From JAIYDQ01 sp031411055 (lineage in GTDB: Bacteria; Planctomycetota; Planctomycetia; Pirellulales; Pirellulaceae), in assembly GCA_031411055.1 (NCBI GenBank), contig JANOAI010000262.1, forward strand, positions 1 to 7,430: a stretch of DNA of 7,430 nucleotides. The letters are read 5' to 3'. This document shows positions 1 through 7,197 of this stretch, in pieces (the stretch's first letter is position 1; every line of letters begins with the position of its first letter). The translations under genes were made by a program, and so were the position numbers. Under the pieces are notes generated by a model. The model was not told where the DNA came from, did not search any database, and saw only the letters and a program-made list of their open reading frames with translations.

Positions 1-10
1 ACGAGCCAGC

Positions 11-55
11 GGGGAGGGTGAGATTTCGAATGTTTCGTCACCATATTCCCTCCCC
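11..55. repeat. Long-loop inverted repeat, G-rich/C-rich intergenic element
   Basis: GGGGAGGG at 11-18 is matched by its exact reverse complement CCCTCCCC at 48-55, across a 29-base interval. The 10-mer GGGAGGGTGA at 12-21 recurs exactly at 90-99 beside the compact palindrome at 78-97. A pyrimidine-rich stretch (about 47-76) with short CGT and CCT triplet runs joins the two. No reading frame here looks like protein. I read it as intergenic repeat DNA, possibly an extragenic palindrome family; copy number elsewhere in the genome cannot be seen. Confidence 0.5.
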
Positions 56-77
56 TCGTCGTCGTTCCTCCTCCTCG

Positions 78-97
78 ACCCTCCCAAAAGGGAGGGT
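78..97. repeat. Perfect palindrome, 8-bp stem with AAAA loop
   Basis: ACCCTCCC (78-85) and GGGAGGGT (90-97) are perfect reverse complements around an AAAA loop. Neither strand has a T-run after the stem, so it does not look like a classical intrinsic terminator. It lies about 60 bases upstream of the inferred promoter of the ligase gene. Together with the repeated GGGAGGGTGA it resembles a dispersed extragenic palindrome more than a regulatory site. Confidence 0.65.
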
Positions 98-159
98 GAA
101 GTTAGGAAAGTAGATAGCATTGGGCTAGCGCCTGCGGCTCAAAAGAGATTTGAATGCAG

Positions 160-165
160 TATAAT
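160..165 (+). promoter_or_regulatory. Putative -10 box (TATAAT) of the ligase-peptidase operon
   Basis: A perfect TATAAT lies at 160-165. It would place transcription start near 172 and give a leader of only about 17 bases before the GTG at 189. No convincing -35 hexamer sits at the normal distance (137-142 reads GCTCAA), and the bases before the box are CAG rather than the TG of an extended -10. The call rests on the exact hexamer and its sensible placement just upstream of the first gene. Confidence 0.45.
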
Positions 166-176
166 CTCGAACGGCC

Positions 177-180
177 AAGG
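177..180 (+). promoter_or_regulatory. Weak ribosome binding site (AAGG) favouring the GTG start at 189
   Basis: AAGG at 177-180 is followed by 8 bases and then GTG at 189. The alternative ATG at 210 has only pyrimidine-rich sequence in front of it. This spacing is the reason for preferring the upstream GTG, although organisms of this type often initiate without a Shine-Dalgarno sequence. Confidence 0.4.
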
Positions 181-188
181 TTACACTC

Positions 189-929
189 GTGCACTCACCT
201 TCACCCTTTATGCAATTTGTTGACTTCTCTGCCCAAACGTGTCTTGAAAATTTAGCCTTGGATGAGGCATTGGTGGAGTCGGCGGATAATTGGAGCGGCG
301 AAGGGGAGTCCCCGTTCGAAACGCTTCGATTGTGGGAGATGCCCTCGATTTGTGTCGTGATGGGACGGGGGTCCAAACCATCCGAAATTCATGAAAGGGA
401 ATGCGCTCTCGATCAAACGCTCGTCTTGCGTCGCTGCAGTGGAGGGGCTTCGATCGTGGCTGGTCCAGGCTGCCTGATGTACAGCGTTCTTCTTTCGCTA
501 GAAAGGAATCCTGGCATGCGAGATATCGACTATGCACATCGAATCGTCATGGGGAAGATGATGACTGGGGTTGCGAAGATCGTTCCAGAGATCGTACTTC
601 AGGGAACCTGTGATTTGACCCGAGCCGGGAAAAAGTGTTCCGGGAACGCGCTGCGGTATAAACGCAACTGGGTTCTCTATCATGGGACGCTACTTTACGA
701 TTTCCCGCTTGAATTGATCTCACGTTATCTAACGATGCCACCTAGGATGCCCGATTATCGAGTTAGTCGCGACCACGACGCCTTCGTGGCAAATCTCGAT
801 TGCGAAGTGTCACAACTCAAAGATGCTATCCGTCAAGTGTGGCACGCTGCGGGCGAATGGGAATCTCACCCGTTCCGAACTCAAATCATCGCAGAATCGC
901 AAAAACTTCTTAAAAGCAAGTATCAATGA
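189..929 (+). CDS. Lipoate/biotin-protein ligase family protein (LplA-like, single domain)
   Basis: The 246-residue product has the motifs of the LplA/LipB/BirA fold. RRCSGGAS (residues 81-88) matches the RRxSGG substrate-binding strand. GKKCSGNA (147-154) carries the lysine expected to contact the acyl-adenylate (K149). YHGTLLYDFPL (164-174) matches the HHGTLL strand of lipoate ligases. The family attaches lipoate or octanoate to the E2 and H subunits of oxo-acid dehydrogenases and the glycine cleavage system in the cytoplasm. It is about 90 residues shorter than E. coli LplA (338), so the separate C-terminal domain is missing; the true reaction could be ligation or acyl transfer. I chose the GTG start because of an AAGG 8 bases upstream; ATG at 210 (residue 8) is the alternative. 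The stop overlaps the next gene's start in an ATGA. The family call is firm, the exact substrate is not. Confidence 0.88.
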   Translation: MHSPSPFMQFVDFSAQTCLENLALDEALVESADNWSGEGESPFETLRLWEMPSICVVMGRGSKPSEIHERECALDQTLVLRRCSGGASIVAGPGCLMYSVLLSLERNPGMRDIDYAHRIVMGKMMTGVAKIVPEIVLQGTCDLTRAGKKCSGNALRYKRNWVLYHGTLLYDFPLELISRYLTMPPRMPDYRVSRDHDAFVANLDCEVSQLKDAIRQVWHAAGEWESHPFRTQIIAESQKLLKSKYQ

Positions 930-2737
930 GCATGGAGCAAATCACCTATCGCCTTCGCTTTCCACTCGCTCAGCGCCATCTCGTCGAAATCGAAGCGATC
1001 ATTCCGACGGTCGATCGGCAGAGTTCGCGACAATCAACCGAGCTCGATAGGACGCCGCGTTTGAAATTGATCATGCCGCTCTGGACACCCGGTAGCTACC
1101 TCATTCGCGAGTACGCCAGGAACATCGAATCGATCGCAGCTTTCGACGGGGAAACACACGAACCTCTTTTGATTCGCAAGATCGATAAAAACAGTTGGAT
1201 CGTCGAAGGCTTTCGATCTGAAACGATCCGGGTTGTGTACGCGCTTTATTGTCGGGAAATGAGCGTTCGAACCAACTGGATCGACGAAGAATTTGCGTTG
1301 ATCAATGGGGCCGCGACATTCCTAACGCGGGATGATGCGATGGATGTTCCGCACATCGTTGAAATCGAGCCGATTGCTTTGTGGCCCTACATCGCAAGCA
1401 GCATGCCTGCCAGCGACGGCAGTCAAGGTGATGAATTGTCAACTTGTTTCACGCGTCGGGCAGGTACCTTTCATGAGCTTGTCGATAGCCCGATTCTGTT
1501 GGGCGACATTGCGATTCATACTTTTGAAGTGAGCGAGAAAAAGCACTTTCTCGCCCATTTAGGCAATCAGCCCGGCTGGGATTTGCCTCGAGCGGTTGAG
1601 GACTGTCAAAAGATTGTTGCTCAGCAGCATGGATTCTGGAAGGACATTCCGTACCCAAGCTATTGGTTCATCAACATAGCGGCGGAAGGTCGCGGTGGGC
1701 TAGAGCACGACAATAATACCGTCTTGTTGACAGACCGCTGGACCATGGCCAAACCAGACAGTTACCTCGAATGGCTTGGCTTAGTCAGCCACGAATTCTT
1801 CCATACCTGGAATGTTCGAAGACTGCGTCCAAGACCGCTTCAAGAGTACGACTATCAACAGGAACAGTATCTCGAAGAGCTTTGGATTGCAGAAGGGATC
1901 ACCAGTTACTTCGACGATCTTTTTGTGTTGCGTGCAGGCTTGTCAACGCCCGAGGCGTACCTTGGCCAACTGAACAAGACGATCAATACCGTCGAAGATG
2001 CGCCAGGCAAATTAGTGCAGTCGCTTCGGGATTCAAGCTGGGATACATGGATCAAGCATTATCGCCCGGATGAGAATACCCAAAACAGCCGTATCAGTTA
2101 CTACACCAAGGGGGCTGTCGTTGCATTTTTGCTCGATGCGAAACTACGTGAATTGAGCGGCAGCCAAAAATCGCTGGACGATGTGATGCGGCATTTATGG
2201 AACAGCTACCGAGCGACCGGTTACACGTTGGCTGATTTCGAGCATGTCGTAACCTCACAAGTAGCTTGGGATTGGAAACCTTGGTTTGAAGAACATATCT
2301 TCCGCGCCGAACAACTTAACTACCAACCAGCTTATGATTGGCTTGGATTGGAACGTGTCCAAGGAAATTCCGTCGAAGTTGAAATCGGCTGCGAGTTTGT
2401 CAGTCGCGATGGTCGATGGATGGTGACGAAAGTCATTCGCGATGCGCCGGGAAGCATGTCGGGATTGCAAGTCGATGACGAGTTGATCGCTGTCGAGGGG
2501 TGGCGATTGCCCAAAGACAACTGGCGCGATCGACTTCAACAATTAAAAGGTCAGTCTCTTACCTGTACCGTCGCTCGGCGCGGGCAATTGAAAGAAGTCT
2601 CGGTTTTACCTCGAAAGCGAACGAACAACACCCTTCGCTTTACAGAACATGCGACCTATGACCAACATGTGAATCGGCGCAGTTGGCTTTACTCGGGCGC
2701 GACCGTTCCCGTCCCGTCATCCCCGTACTTTGATTGA
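926..2737 (+). CDS. M61 family metallopeptidase with C-terminal PDZ domain (glycyl aminopeptidase-like)
   Basis: The 603-residue product is a zinc peptidase of family M61 (clan MA). The N-terminal beta domain has the family motif PLWTPGSYLIREY (51-63). The catalytic domain has GGLEH (257-261), the zinc-binding HEFFH (289-293) followed by TWNVRRLRP, and the likely third ligand E323 in WIAEGITSYFDD. Y392/Y393 in YYTKG may supply the catalytic tyrosine, by analogy with family M1. A PDZ domain spans about 470-562 (APGSMSGLQVDDELIAVEGW) and probably binds peptide C-termini; a tail of about 40 residues follows. No signal peptide or membrane segment is visible, so it should be cytoplasmic. Known members are glycine-preferring aminopeptidases, but the substrate here cannot be read from sequence. 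ATG at 926 overlaps the ligase stop by 4 bases, implying translational coupling; ATG at 932 is a minor alternative. Its last 49 bp overlap the convergent amidohydrolase gene. Confidence 0.93.
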   Translation: MSMEQITYRLRFPLAQRHLVEIEAIIPTVDRQSSRQSTELDRTPRLKLIMPLWTPGSYLIREYARNIESIAAFDGETHEPLLIRKIDKNSWIVEGFRSETIRVVYALYCREMSVRTNWIDEEFALINGAATFLTRDDAMDVPHIVEIEPIALWPYIASSMPASDGSQGDELSTCFTRRAGTFHELVDSPILLGDIAIHTFEVSEKKHFLAHLGNQPGWDLPRAVEDCQKIVAQQHGFWKDIPYPSYWFINIAAEGRGGLEHDNNTVLLTDRWTMAKPDSYLEWLGLVSHEFFHTWNVRRLRPRPLQEYDYQQEQYLEELWIAEGITSYFDDLFVLRAGLSTPEAYLGQLNKTINTVEDAPGKLVQSLRDSSWDTWIKHYRPDENTQNSRISYYTKGAVVAFLLDAKLRELSGSQKSLDDVMRHLWNSYRATGYTLADFEHVVTSQVAWDWKPWFEEHIFRAEQLNYQPAYDWLGLERVQGNSVEVEIGCEFVSRDGRWMVTKVIRDAPGSMSGLQVDDELIAVEGWRLPKDNWRDRLQQLKGQSLTCTVARRGQLKEVSVLPRKRTNNTLRFTEHATYDQHVNRRSWLYSGATVPVPSSPYFD

Positions 2738-4002
2738 TACTTTCGAAAGAGTCGCTTGTGCCGATTATTGAGATCGACAGGGCGTCCTTGAATGAAAGCT
2801 TGATCGATAACGGTGGTCGTTTCGAGCGGATCGCCGCTGGTCAGTAGAAAACTCGCATCCTTGCCGATCTCAAGCGAGCCGACTCGGTCGGCTGCGCCAA
2901 GAATCTGTGCCGCATAAAGGGTCGTGGCCTTCAGCGCCTCATCGTGAGGTAGACCATAGGCGACGGCAGTCGCCGCATGATAGGGCAAGTTGCGAATTCC
3001 CGTCGCGCCGAAGCGACCCAGACTCGCGAGACAGAACTGAACTTTCGCCTTACGAAGCCGTTCTGGGACGGTGTACGAATCGTCATACGGATCGTCACTG
3101 CGTTCCGGCAGGCGGTACGTCCCAGTCACAATGACGGGAATCTTCGCGGTCCGCAATAGCTGAGCACAACGAGGTGCGTCGTACCCGCCAACGATTACGA
3201 TTCGAACCTGCTGCTCCGCAGAAAAGGCAACGGCTGATTGAATGGAAGCCAGTTCGTTGGCGTGAATGAACAACGGGATCGTGCCATCCAAAATCGAATG
3301 CATCGATTCCATTCGCAAATCGGTCTGCGTAAACGTGCTCGACTCTTTTGCATTTCGGTAATTTCGAGCTTTCTCGAAGAAATCCCGAAGATCCTTGATC
3401 GACGATCGCGTCGGACGAGGCTCATCGCTGCCCGCTGTTGACGAACTGTTCAAACTTGGCTTCGGCCATTGAATGTGCAAGCCGACGTCGGTTTTGATCG
3501 CCATATCTTCCCATGTCCAACCATCCAATTGCATGAGAGCCGATCGACCAGAAATCAATCCTCCTTGGGGCATTACCAGACTAAGCAGAATTCCATTGCT
3601 ACGCGTGACGGGGATGATTTCGCTATCGGGATTGAACGCGACCCACGATCGCACATTCGGATTGAGCATTCCCGTTTCGCTGTAGTCAATCGTGGCCCGG
3701 ACCGAGTTGACTTCCACCAACCCTAATATGGTGGCCGCATCGATCAAACCAGGGTAAACATGTTTGCCTTTGCCGTCGATCTTTTGCGTTTCTTTCGAAA
3801 GTTTTACATTTTTTCCAATCCCGGTAAGTTTTCCATCCTCAAAGAGTAGCGTTCCATTTTCGATCGGCTCCGAAGAAACGGGATGGATATTGACGTTCGT
3901 GATCGCGATCGGCGTCTTTTGTACACCAGCCGGGATTTCGTCCGAGCAATATCCGACGCAAGTAAAGCTAAACGCGACGAGGGCGAGAACTACCGTTTTC
4001 AT
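2689..4002 (-). CDS. Exported amidohydrolase-like protein lacking most metal ligands (probable pseudoenzyme)
   Basis: The 437-residue product starts with a signal peptide (MKTVVLALVAFSFTCVGYC), probably cleaved near residues 19-20. The amidohydrolase frame is clear: HVYPGLIDAA (81-90) stands where active members have PGxIDxHxH, and VGSLEIGKDASFLLTSGDPLE (374-394) is the usual C-terminal beta-sandwich signature. The HxH pair is replaced by A90 and I92, the later histidine position by V269, and the late aspartate position by L327. Only H247 (FIHANE) remains, so hydrolysis is unlikely; a structural or binding role beside its larger neighbour is inferred. GGLISGRSALMQLDGWTWEDM (147-167) parallels loops in both domains of that neighbour. 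The ATG at 4002 overlaps the upstream stop by ATGA and has AAGGAG 7 bases upstream; an extension to TTG at 4032 would spoil the signal peptide. The stop lies inside the convergent peptidase gene. Family sure, inactivity likely. Confidence 0.9.
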   Translation of the reverse strand: MKTVVLALVAFSFTCVGYCSDEIPAGVQKTPIAITNVNIHPVSSEPIENGTLLFEDGKLTGIGKNVKLSKETQKIDGKGKHVYPGLIDAATILGLVEVNSVRATIDYSETGMLNPNVRSWVAFNPDSEIIPVTRSNGILLSLVMPQGGLISGRSALMQLDGWTWEDMAIKTDVGLHIQWPKPSLNSSSTAGSDEPRPTRSSIKDLRDFFEKARNYRNAKESSTFTQTDLRMESMHSILDGTIPLFIHANELASIQSAVAFSAEQQVRIVIVGGYDAPRCAQLLRTAKIPVIVTGTYRLPERSDDPYDDSYTVPERLRKAKVQFCLASLGRFGATGIRNLPYHAATAVAYGLPHDEALKATTLYAAQILGAADRVGSLEIGKDASFLLTSGDPLETTTVIDQAFIQGRPVDLNNRHKRLFRKYQSKYGDDGTGTVAPE

Positions 4003-7000
4003 TGTGCGTCTCCTTGGCTTCGGGCTCGACAAAATTCATCGTAACGAAGCCAGTTTTTTTCCTCGTCAGCTTCGGACTTGTCTTCCTTCGATTTGGGTGG
4101 TTCCTTGGAAGCGATGATCTTTTGGATCAACTTCGATTTTAACGACGCATTCTCAACGCGTGCTTTTTGATCGGACTCCAAATCAAAGTAACAACGACCG
4201 TCGATCCACGTCTGTTCACATCGGCTGAACATGGAGAGTGGTTCGCCACTCCAAATTACAAAATCGGCATGCTTGTCTGGTTCTAGACTTCCAACCCAAG
4301 AATCGATTCGGAGCTGCTTGGCCGGATTAAGTGTGACAAAACAAAGAGCTGCTTCGGGAGAAACGTTGCCGTATTTCACTGCCTTGGCTGCTTCATGATT
4401 CAAATGCCGAGCTAATTCAGCGTCGTCGGAATTGAACGAGACATTCACGCCAGCCTGATGCATGAGCGCTCCGTTGAACGGAATGGCGTCAAAGACTTCA
4501 ATTTTGTAGGCCCACCAATCAGAGAAAGACGAGCCCATAGCACCGTGTTTAGCCATCGCATCTGCTACTTTGTAACCCTCCAGAATATGTTGAAGGGTCG
4601 CGATTTGGATCCCGAATTCTTCACACAGACGGAGCAAAGCTAGAATTTCATCTTGGCGATAACTATGACAGTGCACCCATCGCTCTCCCCGGAGAACTTC
4701 GAGTATTGCTTCCAACTCCAGGTCACGCCGTGGTAGAGGAATGTCGTGCTCTTTCTTCCAACGATCCCAAACGGCTTCGTACTCTCGAGCAGCGATAAAC
4801 GAATCGCGAATGATTTGTTCGACTCCCATTCGGCTTTGCGGATACCGATCGGTTGGTTCGCTGGAGCCACTTTGCTTGACATTTTCGCCCAGTGCAAATT
4901 TGATCCCCGCTGGAGCCTCCTTCATTTTTAGACCATCCGGCGATTCTCCCCATCGAAGCTTAACAACTTGATTCTGCCCGCCGATCGGATTCGCAGATCC
5001 ATGAAGGATATTGCTGCATGTGACACCACCAGCCAACTGACGATAGATTTGAATATGATTACTGTCGATGAAATCGCTGATACGAACTTCAGCCGTTATG
5101 GCTTGCGATGATTCATTGACGCCCCCGTCGGTCGCGATATGAGAATGGCAATCGATGATACCAGGCGTTACGTGCTTACCTTTCGCATCGATTACGATCG
5201 CTCCCTCCGGAACCTCCAAGGGAACATCCGAGATTGAGACGATCTGGCCGTTTTCAATCAGCATCGAACCTTGCTTGATGACACCCGTATCACTACAGGT
5301 CCAAAGGGTTGCATTCTGAATCAAGAGGCTTGAGGGTTGTTCGGGAGGAGCGGTACGACCAAATGCGCCTAACGGATAGTTCACGGTGCTTAATGGATCC
5401 AACTTTTTGTCGGGCGTTGACGATTCTTTTTTCGCGATTGGAGTCGGTGACGCCTTGCCTTTGACTTCGTCAATCTTTGCTGTCTCACTACTGGTACGAC
5501 GCATGCGAATCGACGTCGATACTCCCGTCGACCAGCGAATCGCCCCGACCGCGCGCCATGGAGTATCGACATCCGGATTGGAAGTGTCCGCTAAAAGTGT
5601 TAGCGAGAATTGAGCTTGCCCCTCTCTGCCAAGTTTCTCTTCCGAAGCTTGAAAAAGGATGCGTCGATCGCGTAAACGAAGATCAATGACCCGAACTTTC
5701 TGGATTTTATCTTCATCATCTTTGAACTGGAGTTCGCCTATCCGTTTGACGGTGGTTCCACCAATGAGGAGCGAGCCTTTTCGGCTGGTGTTCTGTTCAT
5801 CGACCAGCGTTACATTCCACGTACCACGAATATCAGGCAACTCAGCGGCCGTTTGATAATGTGGAAATCCATCAATCCAAGTCTGCGAAATTTTGGTTTT
5901 CGTCTGGAACAGATCACCATCCGTGACAACTAAATCAGCTCTTTTTCCAGGTTCCAACGTACCCATGCGATCTGTAACACCTAATAGTTTTGCGGGAGCT
6001 GTTGTGAGGGACCGTAACGCATCTTTCGCATCCAGACCCCGTTCAACGGCAATCCGAACCTTGCTAAGAAAGTCTTCGGCGTTTGCGAGGCCAAAGCTCG
6101 TCAAGGCAATCGGAACTCCTGCAGCCAACAATCGGGAAGGATTCTCGGGAGCGAGCTCCCAGTGGATCAGATCTTCGAGCGATGCTTCGAGTGCCGCTTC
6201 GGGGTTTTCAACAATCGGCGGTTTGGGGAAATTGACAGGAACAATCACCGTTCGATTAGAGCGTCGAATCAGATCAAGCTGTTGGTATTCTTGGCCCGAG
6301 CCACGAATGGCGGCGTTGAGAGAAAATTCTCGCGCAAAGTTATCGGCGCGAATAAAGTGCAGTTCATGCGTCGCGTCAAAAATGAAAAGCTGCCGACTTT
6401 GAATCGCCTGATAGAGAGACGACAACCCATCGTTTGGCTGCGGACCAAAGGGAAGTTGGCTGTTCTTGTCAGATGTTTGCAATCGCCCGTACCAGTCGGC
6501 ATCGAGAAACGACTGTCTGGCGATGGCAACTCCACCCATCGGTGAATTCGGGTACTCGTTGCGACCTCGCCCAGTGGGAACCCCCAGTCGAATGTGTTGA
6601 GCGACCGAACGAACAAGAATTGACTCTGCGATATCCGAATCGATCGTCGATACGAGGACGCTCGACCCTTTGATAATGCCCGACTCGGGAGCAACCAGAC
6701 GAGCCACGATGCCTTGTTTTCGTAGCTTGTCATGGAGTTTGTCATCGGAACGATACGAATCGGCGACTTCGGCCTCTGGCGTAATTAAATCGTTCGAGTG
6801 CTTGCTTGAACTATTCGGTTTGGGAATCGAGGCCGTTGAGTACGCGTCGATGAGCCCGGGATAAATCGAATGGCCAGCCATATCATGTACCTTGACACCG
6901 GCTGGCACCGGTCCATTGGCTTCGACCGAAACGATAACGCCGTCTTGAATCACGAGTGTTGCGTTCTCGAGGATTCGGTCCGGCGAGACAAAAACCTTAG

Positions 7001-7142
7001 CCTTGATAAAGGCGTGAGTGGAAGGGGTTTTCTCCCGCAAGCCAACAGACGGTACTGTTCCAGGCGGCGCGGCGAATGAAAACTCCCTTAGCAACAAGGA
7101 AACGGCAACGACAAAAAGCAATCGACTCGGCTGTAAAATCAC
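3999..7142 (-). CDS. Exported tandem amidohydrolase: degenerate N-terminal domain, beta domain, active C-terminal domain
   Basis: The 1047-residue product has a signal peptide (about 1-24, ending FSFAA). Domain 1 (about 42-430) is amidohydrolase-like and ends in the signature GTLEPGKRADLVVTDGDL (394-411). Its metal site is gone: IDAYST (98-103) replaces IDxHxH. A beta-rich domain follows (about 436-550, starting DIRGTWNVTL), then a Lys/Ser/Pro-rich linker (553-600). Domain 2 (about 604-990) keeps HSH (666-668), HCH (824-826), QH (851-852) and SDD (905-907), plus GSLEPDKHADFVIWSGEPL, so it should be a metal-dependent hydrolase of the imidazolonepropionase-like group. Both domains share YPxSxMG-6x-x-SF (197-212 and 767-782), indicating internal duplication. 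A charged tail ends the protein. The likely location is periplasmic or an equivalent compartment; the substrate is unknown, and a cyclic amide, peptide-like or deaminated compound are all possible. The start is GTG at 7142 with GGGAG 7 bases upstream. It is first in the operon, coupled to the smaller paralogue by ATGA. Confidence 0.92.
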   Translation of the reverse strand: MILQPSRLLFVVAVSLLLREFSFAAPPGTVPSVGLREKTPSTHAFIKAKVFVSPDRILENATLVIQDGVIVSVEANGPVPAGVKVHDMAGHSIYPGLIDAYSTASIPKPNSSSKHSNDLITPEAEVADSYRSDDKLHDKLRKQGIVARLVAPESGIIKGSSVLVSTIDSDIAESILVRSVAQHIRLGVPTGRGRNEYPNSPMGGVAIARQSFLDADWYGRLQTSDKNSQLPFGPQPNDGLSSLYQAIQSRQLFIFDATHELHFIRADNFAREFSLNAAIRGSGQEYQQLDLIRRSNRTVIVPVNFPKPPIVENPEAALEASLEDLIHWELAPENPSRLLAAGVPIALTSFGLANAEDFLSKVRIAVERGLDAKDALRSLTTAPAKLLGVTDRMGTLEPGKRADLVVTDGDLFQTKTKISQTWIDGFPHYQTAAELPDIRGTWNVTLVDEQNTSRKGSLLIGGTTVKRIGELQFKDDEDKIQKVRVIDLRLRDRRILFQASEEKLGREGQAQFSLTLLADTSNPDVDTPWRAVGAIRWSTGVSTSIRMRRTSSETAKIDEVKGKASPTPIAKKESSTPDKKLDPLSTVNYPLGAFGRTAPPEQPSSLLIQNATLWTCSDTGVIKQGSMLIENGQIVSISDVPLEVPEGAIVIDAKGKHVTPGIIDCHSHIATDGGVNESSQAITAEVRISDFIDSNHIQIYRQLAGGVTCSNILHGSANPIGGQNQVVKLRWGESPDGLKMKEAPAGIKFALGENVKQSGSSEPTDRYPQSRMGVEQIIRDSFIAAREYEAVWDRWKKEHDIPLPRRDLELEAILEVLRGERWVHCHSYRQDEILALLRLCEEFGIQIATLQHILEGYKVADAMAKHGAMGSSFSDWWAYKIEVFDAIPFNGALMHQAGVNVSFNSDDAELARHLNHEAAKAVKYGNVSPEAALCFVTLNPAKQLRIDSWVGSLEPDKHADFVIWSGEPLSMFSRCEQTWIDGRCYFDLESDQKARVENASLKSKLIQKIIASKEPPKSKEDKSEADEEKNWLRYDEFCRARSQGDAQ
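4010..4015 (-). promoter_or_regulatory. Strong Shine-Dalgarno (AAGGAG) setting the start at 4002
   Basis: On the minus strand AAGGAG occupies 4015 down to 4010, followed by 7 bases and ATG at 4002-4000. It lies within the last codons of the upstream amidohydrolase gene. It strongly favours 4002 over the in-frame TTG at 4032 and gives the downstream gene its own ribosome entry as well as coupling through ATGA. Confidence 0.8.
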
Positions 7143-7149
7143 GCTGGGG

Positions 7150-7154
7150 CTCCC
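7150..7154 (-). promoter_or_regulatory. Ribosome binding site (GGGAG) for the GTG start at 7142
   Basis: Read on the minus strand, GGGAG at 7154 down to 7150 is followed by 7 bases and GTG at 7142-7140. The reading frame then gives a good signal peptide at once. No ATG lies near the start in this frame, so the site decides the call. Confidence 0.55.
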
Positions 7155-7177
7155 AAGAGTACTGGCAGGGGAACTTC

Positions 7178-7183
7178 ATTCTA
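7178..7183 (-). promoter_or_regulatory. Possible -10 box (TAGAAT) of the amidohydrolase operon
   Basis: On the minus strand TAGAAT at 7183 down to 7178 would give a start near 7171 and a leader of about 29 bases. Sixteen bases upstream is TTCGCG, a poor -35 that falls in the small hairpin at 7198-7210. Weak on sequence alone, but well placed. Confidence 0.25.
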
Positions 7184-7197
7184 ATCAAGATTCCTTC

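Noticed and set aside
78..97. Intrinsic terminator of a gene left of the window
   Set aside because: The stem is good but neither strand has the following T-run, and no upstream reading frame is visible to terminate.
2740..2749. Palindrome CTTTCGAAAG just after the peptidase stop as a terminator
   Set aside because: It has no loop, no T-run follows, and it lies inside the coding sequence of the convergent gene.
4003..4032. N-terminal extension of the smaller amidohydrolase to a TTG at 4032
   Set aside because: It would add ten residues of basic sequence before the signal peptide and ignore a strong AAGGAG placed 7 bases before ATG 4002, which also forms an ATGA overlap.
3764..4117. 117-codon plus-strand frame across the amidohydrolase gene junction
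   Set aside because: It runs antisense through the signal peptide of one gene and the C-terminus of the other, both well supported; nothing in it resembles a protein family.
5893..6402. 169-codon open frame on the plus strand
   Set aside because: It is antisense to the N-terminal domain of the tandem amidohydrolase, has a basic, low-complexity composition rich in Arg and Ser, and shows no domain or ribosome binding site.
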